Shown: positions 15,794 through 25,220 of the stretch, piece by piece
Layout of the letters: the number at the start of each line of letters is the position of its first letter
Position numbering within the stretch: the stretch's first letter is position 1
The notes under the pieces: model-generated
Seen by the model: the letters and a program-made list of their open reading frames with translations, nothing else
The model's database searches: none
Told to the model about the DNA's origin: nothing
Program-made: the position numbers and the translations under genes
Source: Acidimicrobiaceae bacterium
GTDB taxonomy: Bacteria > Actinomycetota > Acidimicrobiia > Acidimicrobiales > RAAP-2
Assembly: GCA_003138815.1 (NCBI GenBank)
Contig: PLHD01000061.1
Coordinates: forward strand, 1 to 43,688
Reading direction: 5' to 3'
DNA length: 43,688 bases

Positions 15794-15925
15794 ATAGGCA
15801 CCTTACGGGTCGGCGGCGCCATTTTTCTCGCACCGCGTGCCAACCGCCGACCCGGACGGAATCTGGTCAGTCGCGGACATGAGCGCTTCGAGAGCGACAG
15901 GCCCGCGACGAGTATCTTCGGGACC

Positions 15926-16190
15926 GTGACCGTCAAGTGACTTGCTGCGTTCCTCGGCTTTCCGGCGGCGAGATTCGCGGCGGAGTGTTCCTTCTGGCAG
16001 TCGATTACCGGGTGCCCGCTACCTGCGTCTCGGCGCATCGCCGCTCGACGGAAGCGTCACGGGTCCGATCCGAACCAGGCGATGAGACCGCTCAGATCCG
16101 ATCCACCGGCACCCGCCAGCCACGCGATATTCATAGCACTCCGGATCGCCGGGTCAGCCGGCACACCGACGTGGATCAGGTGGCCACGCC
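15926..16190 (+). pseudogene. Remnant of a VOC-family (glyoxalase-like) gene
   Basis: This 404-bp gap between the ATPase and hutI has no intact gene, but a plus-strand frame from GTG 15926 reads VTVK, stop (TGA 15938), LAAFLGFPAARFAAECSFWQ, SITGC. That resembles the start of actinobacterial glyoxalase/bleomycin-type VOC proteins (TVKWLxAFLDxPxxRF...FWxxVTG), with TGG turned into TGA. Further on RIAGSAGT and, in another frame, HTDVDQVATPG resemble a later VOC block, which implies frameshifts. The remnant stops at the hutI 3' end. Recognition is by eye and the middle part is unclear. Confidence 0.45.
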
Positions 16191-16197
16191 AGGTCGC

Positions 16198-17361
16198 TTA
16201 TCGGCTGGCCCGCAACGTCTGGCGCACGACCCCTCCGCCGGGCCGGTACGCGAGGTGCGCGGCCCTGGGGGCGTCGAGCACCACCACGTCGGACCGGGCA
16301 CCGAGCCCGAGGTGCCCCACGTCGTCTCGGCGCAGGGCTCGCGCACCGCCGCGCGTCGCGGCCCACAGCGCCTCATCGACGGTCATCGACATCTCGCGCA
16401 CCGCCAGGGCGATCACGAACGGCATGCTGGTCACGTAGGACGTGCCGGGGTTGCAGTCGGTAGCGAGGGCCACCGTGACTCCCGCATCGAGCATCCGGCG
16501 GCCCGACGGGTACGCGGAGCGCGTGCAGAACTCCGCGCCCGGCAGCAGCGTCGCCACGGTGCTCGAAGCCCCCAGCGCCTCGAGGTCGAGGTCGTTGACG
16601 TGGGTGCAGTGGTCCACGCTCGCCGCGTCCAGTTCCAGGGCGAGCGCCACCCCTCCCGAGTCCGCCAGCTGGTTGCCGTGCACCCGCAGCCCGAGGCCCA
16701 TGTTGCGAGCCTCCAGCAGGATCTGGCGGGCCTCGTCGACGCTGAAGGCCCCCCGCTCGCAGAAGACATCGGCCCAGCGCGCGTGCGGCGCGCACCTCTC
16801 GAGCATCTGGTCGATCACCAGCGCCACGTAGGCCCGCCGGTCGTGGGCGAACTCGTGGGGCACGACGTGCGCGCCCAGGAAGGTGACCTCGTCGGTGAAC
16901 TCCCCGGCGATCTCCAGGAGGCGCTCCTCGCCGCTCAGGGTCAGTTCGTAGCCGGACTTGATCTCCATGGTCGTCACCCCGCCCGCCAGGAGCTCGCGGG
17001 CCCGCTTGGCCGTTTGGGTGCGCAGCTCGAAGCGCGTCGCCGCGCGCGTCGCCTCGACCGTGCGGGCGATCCCCCCTCCGTCGTAGGGCGAACCCGCCAT
17101 GCGCGCCTCGAACTCGTCGGACCTCTCGCCGGCGAAGACGAGGTGGGTGTGCGAGTCAACGAATCCCGGCACCACCGCGGCGCCGTCGGCGTCGGTCATC
17201 TCGTCGCACGCCGGGGCCTGCGCGCTCGGTCCGACCCACAGCACCCGGGCCTCGTCGACCACCAGCGCCGCGTCGCGCAGGCGGCCCATGGGCGTCGCGT
17301 CGCCCAGCGTCGGGTCGTTGGTCGTCAGCTCGCCGATGTTGGCGATGAGCCGCGTCGTCAC
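16198..17361 (-). CDS. hutI: Imidazolonepropionase
   Basis: A 387-residue amidohydrolase that opens 4-imidazolone-5-propionate to N-formimidoyl-L-glutamate, third step of histidine breakdown. Metal and substrate motifs: [14 protein letters not shown] (HTH at 71-73), [39 protein letters not shown] and [10 protein letters not shown]. Length fits the family. The start is the GTG at 17361, whose GTGA overlaps the hutU stop (17358-17360), giving translational coupling. It is the last gene of the hut run. The stop is TAA, and past it lies the VOC remnant with no obvious terminator. Confidence 0.95.
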   Translation of the reverse strand: MTTRLIANIGELTTNDPTLGDATPMGRLRDAALVVDEARVLWVGPSAQAPACDEMTDADGAAVVPGFVDSHTHLVFAGERSDEFEARMAGSPYDGGGIARTVEATRAATRFELRTQTAKRARELLAGGVTTMEIKSGYELTLSGEERLLEIAGEFTDEVTFLGAHVVPHEFAHDRRAYVALVIDQMLERCAPHARWADVFCERGAFSVDEARQILLEARNMGLGLRVHGNQLADSGGVALALELDAASVDHCTHVNDLDLEALGASSTVATLLPGAEFCTRSAYPSGRRMLDAGVTVALATDCNPGTSYVTSMPFVIALAVREMSMTVDEALWAATRGGARALRRDDVGHLGLGARSDVVVLDAPRAAHLAYRPGGGVVRQTLRASR

Positions 17362-19019
17362 GTCTCGTTCTCGCGCATGGGCACTCGCACGCCGCGCTCG
17401 CGCGCGGCGTCGTCGGCCAGGTCGTAGCCGGCGTCCACGTGGCGGATGATGCCCATGCCGGGGTCGTTGCTCAACACCCGGGCGATCTTCTGGCCCGCCA
17501 GAGCCGTTCCGTCGGCGACGCAAACCTGGCCCGCGTGGATCGAGCGTCCGATGCCCACCCCGCCGCCGTGGTGGATGGAGACCCACGTGGCGCCCGAGGC
17601 GGTGTTCACGAGGGCGTTCAAGAGGGGCCAGTCGGCGATGGCGTCCGAGCCGTCGAGCATCGACTCGGTCTCGCGGTAGGGCGACGCCACCGAGCCGCTG
17701 TCGAGGTGATCTCGTCCGATGACCAGCGGCGCCGACACCTCACCCGAGGCCACGAGCTCGTTGAAGGCCAGACCGGCCTTGTCGCGTTCGCCGTAGCCCA
17801 GCCAGCAGATCCGCGCCGGCAGTCCCTCGAAGGCCACCTTGTCGCGGGCCTTGGTGATCCAACGATGCAGTCCCTCGTTGTCGGGGAAGAGATCGAGCAC
17901 GGCCTGGTCGGTGCGCGCGATGTCCTTGGGGTCGCCCGAGAGCGCCGCCCAGCGGAATGGGCCCTTGCCCTCGCAGAAGAGCGGGCGGATGTAGGCCGGC
18001 ACGAAGCCGGGGAACTCGAAGGCGCGGCCATAGCCGCCCAGTTGGGCTTCGCCTCGGATCGAGTTGCCGTAGTCGAAGACCTCGGCGCCCCCGTCCATGA
18101 ACCCCACCATTGCCTCGACCTGCTTGGCCATCGACTGGCGGGCGCGGTCGGTGAACTCCTCGGGCTTCTTGTCGGCGTAGTCGTGCCAATCGGCCAAGTC
18201 GATGCCCTCGGGCAGGTAGCTCAGCGGGTCGTGCGCCGAGGTCTGGTCGGTCACGATGTCGACCTCTACCCCGCGGGCCAGCAGCTCGGCGAAGACGGTC
18301 GCCGCGTTTCCGAGCAGTCCGACGCTGAGCGCGCGGCGCTCGCGTTTGGCGCCGAGCACCCGCGCGAGCGCGTCATCGAGGTCGCGCGTCCATTCGTCGA
18401 GGTAGCGGTGGTCGACCCGGCGCTGGAGGCGCTCGGGATCGACATCGACGCAGAGGCAGACCCCGTCGTTCATCGTCACCGCGAGCGGCTGGGCGCCGCC
18501 CATGCCGCCGGCTCCCCCGGTGAGGGTCAAAGTCCCGGCGAGGGTCCCGGCGAAGCGCTTCTTCGCCACGGCCGCGAACGTCTCGTAGGTCCCTTGGAGG
18601 ATCCCCTGGGTGCCGATGTAGATCCACGACCCCGCGGTCATCTGACCGTACATGGTCAGGCCCAGGGCCTCGAGGCGACGGAACTCGGGCCAGTTCGCCC
18701 AGTCGGGCACCAGGTTCGAGTTGGCGATCAGGACTCGCGGCGCCCACTCGTGGGTCGGGAAGACCCCCACCGGCCTTCCCGACTGGACCAGCATCGTCTC
18801 GTCGCCCTTCAGGGTCTTGAGCGTGCGCACCAGCGCGTCGAAGCTGCGCCAGTCGCGCGCGGCACGGCCGGTGCCGCCGTAGACCACGAGGTCGTCGGGG
18901 CGCTCGGCGACCTCGGGGTCGAGGTTGTTCTGCAGCATCCGCAGGGCGCCCTCCTGGGGCCACCCCAGCGTCGTGAGTTCGGTTCCGCGCGTCGCACGCA
19001 CCGGACGGGCACCTTCCAT
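17358..19019 (-). CDS. hutU: Urocanate hydratase
   Basis: A 553-residue cytoplasmic urocanase, converting urocanate to imidazolone propionate with tightly bound NAD+. Visible signatures are the NAD-binding Gly-rich stretch [17 protein letters not shown] (165-180), [36 protein letters not shown] and the active-site block [16 protein letters not shown] with Cys405. Length matches the family. The ATG at 19019 has GAAGGAGGAG a few bases ahead. It starts 16 bases after hutH and overlaps hutI by four. Confidence 0.97.
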   Translation of the reverse strand: MEGARPVRATRGTELTTLGWPQEGALRMLQNNLDPEVAERPDDLVVYGGTGRAARDWRSFDALVRTLKTLKGDETMLVQSGRPVGVFPTHEWAPRVLIANSNLVPDWANWPEFRRLEALGLTMYGQMTAGSWIYIGTQGILQGTYETFAAVAKKRFAGTLAGTLTLTGGAGGMGGAQPLAVTMNDGVCLCVDVDPERLQRRVDHRYLDEWTRDLDDALARVLGAKRERRALSVGLLGNAATVFAELLARGVEVDIVTDQTSAHDPLSYLPEGIDLADWHDYADKKPEEFTDRARQSMAKQVEAMVGFMDGGAEVFDYGNSIRGEAQLGGYGRAFEFPGFVPAYIRPLFCEGKGPFRWAALSGDPKDIARTDQAVLDLFPDNEGLHRWITKARDKVAFEGLPARICWLGYGERDKAGLAFNELVASGEVSAPLVIGRDHLDSGSVASPYRETESMLDGSDAIADWPLLNALVNTASGATWVSIHHGGGVGIGRSIHAGQVCVADGTALAGQKIARVLSNDPGMGIIRHVDAGYDLADDAARERGVRVPMRENET

Positions 19020-19035
19020 GGTCTCCTCCTTCGAG

Positions 19036-20565
19036 CTAGTTCAACGTGACGAAACGGCCCACGACATCGAGCAGCTCGCCACTGCGCACCAGTTCCGCGA
19101 CGGCGGCGATCTCGGGCGAGAGCCAGCGGTCGTGACCCGGGCCGCCGCTGACGGCGTTGATGCGCTCGCGCAGGGCGGCCCCGACCGGTGACGGTTCGAG
19201 GGGGGCGCGAAGGGCCAGCGCGCGTGCGCTGGCCAGCAGCTCGATGGCGAGCACGTTGCTGAACGCCGCCAGCGACAGGCGCAACTTGCGTGCGGCGTGC
19301 CAGCCCATCGAGACGTGGTCCTCCTGCATGCCCGACGAGGGGATGGAGTCGACGCTGGCGGGTGACGCCAGGCGCTTCATCTCCGAGACGAGCGCGGCCT
19401 GGGAGTACTGGGCGATCATCAGCCCCGAGTCGACCCCGGCCTGATGAGCCAGGAACGGCGGCAACCCGTAGCTGCGGTCGGCGTCGAGCAGGCGGTCGGT
19501 GCGCCGCTCGGACATCGAGGCCACGTCCGCCAGGGCGATCGCCAGGAAATCGAGCACGTAGGCGATCGGCGCGCCGTGGAAGTTGCCGTTGGACTCCAGC
19601 GTGCCGTCGGCGAGCACCGACGGGTTGTCGATCGCCGACGCCAGCTCGATGTCACCCACCCGAGCGGCGTGGGCGAACGTATCGCGGGCCGCGCCGTGGA
19701 CCTGGGGGGCGCAGCGCAGCGAGTACGCGTCCTGAACCTGGGTCGGGTCGTCAAGATGCGAGTTCACGATCGGCGAGTTGGCCAACAGCATCTCGAGGTT
19801 CGCGGCGCTGTCGCGCTGGCCCGGGTGCGGACGTAGCGCGTGGATATCGGCGAGGAAGACCCGGTCGGTGCCGTGCAGGGCCTGTATCGACATCGCCGCG
19901 GCCACGTCAGCCAGGCAGAGCAGCCGTTCCCCGTCCTCCAGAGCCATAATGAGCTGGCCCAGCATCCCGTCGGTGCCGTTGATGAGCGCGAGGCCCTCCT
20001 TCTCCGCCAACACCACCGGCTCGAGGCCCTGCTCAGCGAGCGCCCGAGAGGCCACCATCCGCTCACCGCCGCGGTCACGCACGTCGCCCTCGCCCATCAA
20101 GGCCAGCGCTACGTGGGCCAGCGGCGCCAGGTCGCCCGAGCAGCCGAGCGACCCGAACTCGTGAACGATCGGCGTGATGCCGGCGTTCAGCATCGCGCAG
20201 TACGCCTGGGCCGTCGACGGGCGCACACCCGACACCCCGCTGCAGAGATTCGTGAGGCGCGACACCATCATGGCGCGCACGACCTCGGTTTCGACCTCGG
20301 CGCCGACGCCGGCCGCGTGCGAGCGGATCAGCGACCGTTGCAGGTCGCGGCGCTGGTCGGGCGAGATGAACGTCGTCGCCAGCGATCCGAAACCCGTCGA
20401 GAGCCCGTAGACCGGCGTGCCGCTCAGCACCATGGCGTCGATCGCGTCACGCTGATGCTCGAGCCGCGCGAGCGCCTCGTCGCTGATGCTCAGCGTCTCG
20501 AACTTCCTCGCGACGCTGAGCAACTGATCGCGCGTCAGCGGCTCGATTCCCATTACGACTGTCAT
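19036..20565 (-). CDS. hutH: Histidine ammonia-lyase
   Basis: A 509-residue lyase that removes ammonia from L-histidine to give trans-urocanate. The self-made MIO cofactor comes from the tripeptide at 142-144, here Cys-Ser-Gly ([17 protein letters not shown]) rather than the commoner Ala-Ser-Gly; cysteine is an accepted variant in the PAL/histidase signature. The catalytic tyrosine lies in [10 protein letters not shown] (Tyr53), where many histidases have [20 protein letters not shown] is also intact. The ATG at 20565 overlaps the hutG stop as ATGA, and GGAGGAG precedes it. Confidence 0.96.
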   Translation of the reverse strand: MTVVMGIEPLTRDQLLSVARKFETLSISDEALARLEHQRDAIDAMVLSGTPVYGLSTGFGSLATTFISPDQRRDLQRSLIRSHAAGVGAEVETEVVRAMMVSRLTNLCSGVSGVRPSTAQAYCAMLNAGITPIVHEFGSLGCSGDLAPLAHVALALMGEGDVRDRGGERMVASRALAEQGLEPVVLAEKEGLALINGTDGMLGQLIMALEDGERLLCLADVAAAMSIQALHGTDRVFLADIHALRPHPGQRDSAANLEMLLANSPIVNSHLDDPTQVQDAYSLRCAPQVHGAARDTFAHAARVGDIELASAIDNPSVLADGTLESNGNFHGAPIAYVLDFLAIALADVASMSERRTDRLLDADRSYGLPPFLAHQAGVDSGLMIAQYSQAALVSEMKRLASPASVDSIPSSGMQEDHVSMGWHAARKLRLSLAAFSNVLAIELLASARALALRAPLEPSPVGAALRERINAVSGGPGHDRWLSPEIAAVAELVRSGELLDVVGRFVTLN

Positions 20566-21479
20566 GGCTGTCTCCTCCGAACGCCCGCGAGCGCCTCTAG
20601 TACCAGTAACGCCGCCAGACGGACCGTTCGCTGGTCGGGGGCGTCGCGATCGACGTCGATCTCGGTGATGTCCATCGCGCTCACCCTCGCGTCGCTCGTC
20701 ACGGCGCGCACGAACCTGCGCATCTCGTCGGCGCTGAGGCCTCCCGGTGCGGCGGCGGGACAACCAGGCGCCACCGAACGGTCGGCGGCGTCCATGTCGA
20801 CGTCGACGTAGACCCGCCGTCCTCCGGCGCCGGCGATGGCGAGCGCGCGACCGACGGCCTCTTCGATGGGAACGGTCCGCAGCTCATCGCGCGAGATCAC
20901 CGTGATGCCCTCGTCGCGGGCCCGCGACGCGTAGAAGGCCGAATTCGAGAAGTCCGCCAGACCCACCTGCACGACGTGGCGGCCGTCGAGACCGGCCTCG
21001 AGGAGCTGGCGCACCGGCGAGCCGTTCGACTCGCCATCGCGCAGGTCGAGGTGGGCGTCAAGGGTCACGAGGCCGTAGCGCGACAGGTCGCCGCCGCCCA
21101 GCGCGTAGAGCGCGTGCCACGTGGCCGCGTTGTCCCCGCCGAGCAGGACGATCAGTTCCAGGGTGTCGTCGAAGCCCCCGATTGCCTCGCGGACCCGGTC
21201 GGGGCCGCCGGGGGCGTCGGGATCTCGCACGTCGCCGTAGTCGACGACGCACATCGTGTCGGCCAGATCGGTCCCGTCGCTGAAGGACCAGGTGGAGAAG
21301 CGCTCAAGCGCGCCTCGGATTGCGTCCGGGGTACTCGCGGAGGACCTGGGGGTCACCGAGGTGGCGTAGGTCGAGATACCGAGCAGGCCCACGTTGCGCC
21401 GGTCCTTCGCCGCGGCGCCACTCAAGAGCGAGGCGCCCGAAGGCCAGCGGATATCGTGCGTCGTTGCCACGTTGACCAT
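20562..21479 (-). CDS. hutG: Arginase/ureohydrolase-family protein, probable formimidoylglutamase
   Basis: A 305-residue ureohydrolase. In this operon it most likely cleaves N-formimidoylglutamate to glutamate and formamide, ending histidine breakdown. Manganese-site motifs: LGGDN (113-117), DAHLDLRD (141-148), VDVDMDAAD (225-233) and MDITEID (269-275). The usual GGDH/GGGH histidine ligand is Asn117 here, so one metal site is altered. The chosen ATG at 21479 follows the upstream gene's stop by 26 bases; the open frame further upstream is antisense-type noise. Its TGA overlaps the hutH ATG. Agmatinase or guanidinobutyrase activity cannot be ruled out from sequence, but the operon favours HutG. 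Confidence 0.82.
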   Translation of the reverse strand: MVNVATTHDIRWPSGASLLSGAAAKDRRNVGLLGISTYATSVTPRSSASTPDAIRGALERFSTWSFSDGTDLADTMCVVDYGDVRDPDAPGGPDRVREAIGGFDDTLELIVLLGGDNAATWHALYALGGGDLSRYGLVTLDAHLDLRDGESNGSPVRQLLEAGLDGRHVVQVGLADFSNSAFYASRARDEGITVISRDELRTVPIEEAVGRALAIAGAGGRRVYVDVDMDAADRSVAPGCPAAAPGGLSADEMRRFVRAVTSDARVSAMDITEIDVDRDAPDQRTVRLAALLVLEALAGVRRRQP

Positions 21480-21505
21480 GCTACGCACGCCGCTGAAAGC
21501 GCGGA

Positions 21506-22732
21506 CTAGGGGACCGTCGTCGTGGTCGTGACGCTGGCGGACGTCGCGGTGGTCACCAGGCTCATGGTCGCCGCGGTTCTCGCGGGCGCTCTGGCGGCCG
21601 CTCCGGCGGGCTTGCAGCCGGTGCCCACCAGCGAGAGGGGCTGCGCGCGGACCGGTTCCCCCTGGCCGCTCAGCCCGCGGCTCGCCCAGTGGCACGCCCA
21701 TTGGGACGGCTCGGCGAGGGCGACGAAGAAGTCGCGGATCCATCCGGTCTCGTAGATCGATGCGTTGTGGTCGCTCGTATTCAACTGAACCTGGAACAGC
21801 CCGCCAGTGGCGCGCACCGGCCTTCGCGACGCACCCATGATGGGCCAGGCGGGATTGATGTCGAGCTGCATTGCCTTGGTAGCCCCCGCCGCCACCAGGG
21901 CCCGACCGAGCTGGTCCGGCGTGACGTCGACCGTCGAGGCAATGTAGATCAGGTTCCCCCATGCGTCCACGCCGAGCCCCGTGCGAAGTTCGCTCGCCGA
22001 ATGGCTGACGGTCGATCCCCACTGATTCCACGCCAGCGACGCACCCGCCGCGGTAACGGCACCATTCAGAACCAACGGGGGAAGGTTCTGGCGCAGGCTG
22101 ATCGCGTGGAAGTTCTTGGTGGGAAAGCCTCGACTACCCCACGCTCCCATCTCCCACTGGCCCTCACGGTTGAGTGCGATGGTCATCTCTCCAACCACGA
22201 GAGGACTGAGGATCCGTCCATCGGCGAGCGAGCCGCCCGCTCGCGCCGCCACCTTGAAACCTCCGTTGAACACCGCCACCACTCCCGCGGTACCCTCCGA
22301 CCGCCAATCAATCGACGGTCCCGCGTCGACGGGAACGCTGAGCGCCGCGCCCGGAGGATCGAGGGTCCCGACGTGCCAGCGCAGCAACGTCGTGCGCGCC
22401 CTCATTCGCAGGGCCCGGAACGTCAACGGGCCCAGGACGATCTGGCGGGTGTCAACCATCACGCCACGGCCCGACGTGCTGACGACGGCCCAGCCGGCCT
22501 GGGCCTTCTCCCGGGGCACGCTCGTCGTGGTCGTCGTGGTCGTCGTGGTCGTCGTGGTCGTCGTGGTCGTCGCCACGGTCGTGGTGGTCGCCGCCACGGT
22601 CGTGGTGGTCGCCGTGGCGGTCGTGTCGCGAGACACGAGTGCTCCGACCACCACCCCGGCGATCAGCAAGACAGCGACGACAGCTCGCCCGACCCTGCGA
22701 CGCGCAGCGGAATCACCCTCCCCGCTCGGCAT
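21506..22732 (-). CDS. Exported phosphodiester glycosidase (NAGPA/DUF2233)-like protein
   Basis: A 408-residue protein with an N-terminal membrane anchor (VGRAVVAVLLIAGVVVGALV, about 14-33), then a threonine-rich stalk (39-70). A globular domain has VAVFNGGFKVA, a Gly/Ser loop, MGAWGSRG, LRQNLPPLVLNG and LDINPAW, resembling NAGPA / phosphodiester glycosidase domains that open GlcNAc-phosphate diesters. The C-terminus again has an Ala/Thr tail ending TTTTTVP. It is extracytoplasmic. It lies between qcrB (8-bp gap) and hutG (26-bp gap) on the same strand, an odd place for a wall-related enzyme. Function is inferred from family resemblance only. Confidence 0.75.
   Translation of the reverse strand: MPSGEGDSAARRRVGRAVVAVLLIAGVVVGALVSRDTTATATTTTVAATTTTVATTTTTTTTTTTTTTTTSVPREKAQAGWAVVSTSGRGVMVDTRQIVLGPLTFRALRMRARTTLLRWHVGTLDPPGAALSVPVDAGPSIDWRSEGTAGVVAVFNGGFKVAARAGGSLADGRILSPLVVGEMTIALNREGQWEMGAWGSRGFPTKNFHAISLRQNLPPLVLNGAVTAAGASLAWNQWGSTVSHSASELRTGLGVDAWGNLIYIASTVDVTPDQLGRALVAAGATKAMQLDINPAWPIMGASRRPVRATGGLFQVQLNTSDHNASIYETGWIRDFFVALAEPSQWACHWASRGLSGQGEPVRAQPLSLVGTGCKPAGAAARAPARTAATMSLVTTATSASVTTTTTVP
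22522..22620. repeat. Tandem repeat encoding the Thr-rich stalk
   Basis: Five exact copies of the 9-mer TCGTCGTGG (22522-22566) are followed by about two copies of a 21-base unit containing GCCACGGTCGTGGTGGTCGCC. On the coding strand they give poly-Thr and TTTTVA repeats. The array stays in frame and is prone to length change by slippage. Confidence 0.9.
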
Positions 22733-22740
22733 AGAACTGC

Positions 22741-24285
22741 CTAGCGTTCAACGATGCGGGCGCCGGGTTCGGCGACGTCAGGTTCTTTCGGCGGCGAGGT
22801 GATGTATCGAGGGACCTCGGTGGGCTCGAGTTCGCTGGGCAGGTCGTCGACGTAGACCGGCGCGGAGGAGGCGAGGTACTCGCCCTCCTCGGTGCGCGTC
22901 ACCACGTTGGGCGTCTTGCGCTTGCCGCCGCCCTTGATCCCCTGCATCTCCTTGCAGATCTTGTAGGTGATCGGATAGGCGACGAATGGCGAAACCAGTA
23001 CCAGCACGCGCATCGACCAGAGCACGGTCGTGAGCGAGATGTGGAAGAAGTTTGCGATGACGTCGGTCGAGCTCGCCAGGAACAGCGTCGAGAGCATGGC
23101 CAGCACCGCCGCGCCGGCCGCGGTGCGCTTGGGCCGGTTGCTCGGCCGGTCCAGCAGGTTGTGCATCTCGTTGTCCTTGGTGAACAGGCGCTCCAGGGTC
23201 GGCCAGGCGTACGCCACGCCGAAGAGCAGGCCGGGGAATATGACGGCGGGGATCGTGACCTCGAACGGGATCGTGTAGCCGAAGCTGTGGAACGACCAGG
23301 CGGGGAAGATTCGCAGCATACCGTCGAGGAACGCCATGTACCAGTCGGGCTGGACGGCGTAGGAGATCCGCGAAGCCTCGTAGGGTCCGAACTGCCAGAT
23401 CGGGTTGATCTGGGCGAACGCTCCCAGCAGCGCCGTGACGCCCGTGACGAGCAGCAGGAAGCCGGTCGTTTTGGCCATGAACACCGGGAACATGGGAGAG
23501 CCCACCACGTTCTTTTCGGTCCGGCCCTCGCCGGGGAACTGCGTGTGCTTCTGTCGGTAGAGCAGGAACATGTGAGCCCCGACCAGTCCGAGCATGATGC
23601 CCGGAACGATCAGGACGTGCATGATGAAGAATCTCGGTATGACCGAGGTGCCGGGGAAGTTCCCACCGAACGCGAAGAAGCCCAGGTAGGTCCCTACCAG
23701 CGGAATCGACAGGACGATCGAGTAGGCGATCCGGATTCCCGTGCCCGACACGAGGTCGTCGGGCAGCGAGTAGCCGAGGAATCCGTTCACGATCGCGAGC
23801 GTCAGCAGCGTCAGGCCGATCGACCAGTTCAGCTCGCGAGGCTTGCGGAAGGCTCCGGTGAAGAACACGCGCGCCATGTGCACGACCATCGAGCCGATGA
23901 AGATGTCGCAGGACCAGTGGTGCATCTGGCGCATCAGCAGACCCGCGCGCACGGCGAACGAGAGGTTGACCGTCGACGCGAACGCCTCGGTGACGCGCAT
24001 TCCGTCCAGGGGCAGGTAGCTGCCGTGGTACGTGACGAGGGCCTGGCTAGGGATGTAGTACAGCGTCAGGAAGACACCGGTGACCATGATCACCACGAAG
24101 GAGTAGAGCGCGATCTCTCCGAGCATGAAGGACCAGTGGTCCGGGAAGATCTTGTCCATGAAGCTCCGGCCGCCTTCGGCGACGCCCAAGCGGTCATCGA
24201 GCTCGTTCAGCACCGTGCCGAGGTGGCCGTAGGGCCCCTTCGCCGCCTGCTTGGCGCGCTTGGTGTTCGGAACGGTGATGCTCAT
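22741..24285 (-). CDS. qcrB: Cytochrome bc1 complex cytochrome b subunit
   Basis: A 514-residue membrane protein carrying the b-type haems and quinol sites of the bc1 complex, which passes electrons from menaquinol to QcrC. Haem-ligand blocks are RQMHHWSCDIFIGSMVVHMA (about residue 118) and, in the next bundle, FFIMHVLIVPGIMLGLVGAH. The Qo-type sequence is present as NPIWQFGPYEAS with a following PDWYMAFLDG. The hydrophilic C-terminus after TYKICKEMQ is typical of actinobacteria. The start is ATG 24285, whose ATGA overlaps the qcrA stop; the longer upstream frame is a shadow of qcrA. The next gene starts eight bases after its stop. Confidence 0.95.
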   Translation of the reverse strand: MSITVPNTKRAKQAAKGPYGHLGTVLNELDDRLGVAEGGRSFMDKIFPDHWSFMLGEIALYSFVVIMVTGVFLTLYYIPSQALVTYHGSYLPLDGMRVTEAFASTVNLSFAVRAGLLMRQMHHWSCDIFIGSMVVHMARVFFTGAFRKPRELNWSIGLTLLTLAIVNGFLGYSLPDDLVSGTGIRIAYSIVLSIPLVGTYLGFFAFGGNFPGTSVIPRFFIMHVLIVPGIMLGLVGAHMFLLYRQKHTQFPGEGRTEKNVVGSPMFPVFMAKTTGFLLLVTGVTALLGAFAQINPIWQFGPYEASRISYAVQPDWYMAFLDGMLRIFPAWSFHSFGYTIPFEVTIPAVIFPGLLFGVAYAWPTLERLFTKDNEMHNLLDRPSNRPKRTAAGAAVLAMLSTLFLASSTDVIANFFHISLTTVLWSMRVLVLVSPFVAYPITYKICKEMQGIKGGGKRKTPNVVTRTEEGEYLASSAPVYVDDLPSELEPTEVPRYITSPPKEPDVAEPGARIVER

Positions 24286-25220
24286 CCGCGCTCCCAGAAT
24301 CCAGGGCCCACCGGCTGGTTGTAATCGGCCTGCGCGCGGATGTAGCCCGACGCGTCGACGTAGAGGGGCAGCTGTGGCAGGGGGCGCGGCGCCGGCCCGA
24401 ACTGCGGGATGGCGCCGTTGGTGACGTTGAACATCGACTGGTGGCAGGGACAGACCAGGAGCTGGAGCTCCTGCTCGTAGAGGCCCACCGGGCAGCCCAG
24501 GTGCGTGCAGACTTTCGAGTACGCCAGGTAGCCCATCGGGCCCCAGGTCTCGCGACCCTTCTGGGTGGTGAAGTTCTCGTTGGAGATGCGGACCAGGACT
24601 GTCTGGTCGACGGCTTGGCCGCGGTCGCTGTTCTCGAGGCCTTCGGGGTAGACCGTCACGATCGATCCGACGGCGAGGTCGCCGACCTGCACCCGCCGAC
24701 CGGTGCTGTCCACTGCGTAGGTGCCCTTGCGCCAGTCGGTGTGGAAGAGGGTGCCCTTGGGCAACGGTCCGAGGCTTCGCAGGAGCGGGAAGATCGCGAC
24801 GATGCCGAAGATCCCGAGGCCTCCCGTGAGCAGGCCGCCGAGCAGTTTGCGGCGCTTGACCACGCTGCCGCCGCGCTGGACGATGGCGGCGGCCAGGGCG
24901 TCGCGAGCTTCCGGAGAGCTGGCGTGCGAGTGGCGCTCTTCGACGAAGGGGCCCGCGGGCATGAGGTACTTGCCCCACGCGACGAGGCCGACGCCGAGGA
25001 GGGTGAGTCCGCCGCCCATCGTGGCGCCGAGGGTCCACGGCGGCGCGGCAATCCAGTAGCAGGCGCCGAATCCGGCCACGAGCAGAAGTCCCAGCGCGAA
25101 GGTCACGGCGATGACGCGCTCGACCTGGCGGGGATCGTTCGCCGCCGGCTGCAGGTGGGGGTCGTCTTCGGGGAGGCCGCTGAGCGTGACCGGAGTTCGG
25201 CTTTCGTGGACGTCGCTCAC
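24282..25220 (-). CDS. qcrA: Cytochrome bc1 complex Rieske iron-sulfur subunit
   Basis: A 312-residue Rieske protein. Three transmembrane helices (about 36-57, 63-82 and 127-147) precede the cluster domain, the actinobacterial form, unlike the single helix of proteobacteria. The [2Fe-2S] motifs are CTHLGC (238-243) and CPCHQS (257-262), intact in both Cys and His ligands. GTG 25220 overlaps the qcrC stop as GTGA, and the TGA overlaps the qcrB ATG, so the three are translationally coupled. It oxidises quinol at the Qo site and passes electrons to the QcrC haems. Confidence 0.95.
   Translation of the reverse strand: MSDVHESRTPVTLSGLPEDDPHLQPAANDPRQVERVIAVTFALGLLLVAGFGACYWIAAPPWTLGATMGGGLTLLGVGLVAWGKYLMPAGPFVEERHSHASSPEARDALAAAIVQRGGSVVKRRKLLGGLLTGGLGIFGIVAIFPLLRSLGPLPKGTLFHTDWRKGTYAVDSTGRRVQVGDLAVGSIVTVYPEGLENSDRGQAVDQTVLVRISNENFTTQKGRETWGPMGYLAYSKVCTHLGCPVGLYEQELQLLVCPCHQSMFNVTNGAIPQFGPAPRPLPQLPLYVDASGYIRAQADYNQPVGPGFWERG

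Noticed and set aside
14582-15940. 452-codon plus-strand frame opposite the AAA ATPase
   Set aside because: Typical antisense composition; the ATPase has intact Walker and sensor motifs in the other strand.
15790-16038. 82-codon minus-strand frame ahead of the AAA gene
   Set aside because: Basic, low-complexity sequence without motif; it overlaps the VOC remnant, and the AAA gene has a good ATG with a ribosome site at 15793.
17439-19049. 536-codon plus-strand frame opposite hutU
   Set aside because: It is antisense to an unmistakable urocanase, and no homology blocks are visible.
22522-22620. Short tandem repeats considered as a CRISPR-like array
   Set aside because: Units of 9 and 21 bases without spacers, in frame inside a coding gene that makes a Thr stalk; no cas genes nearby.
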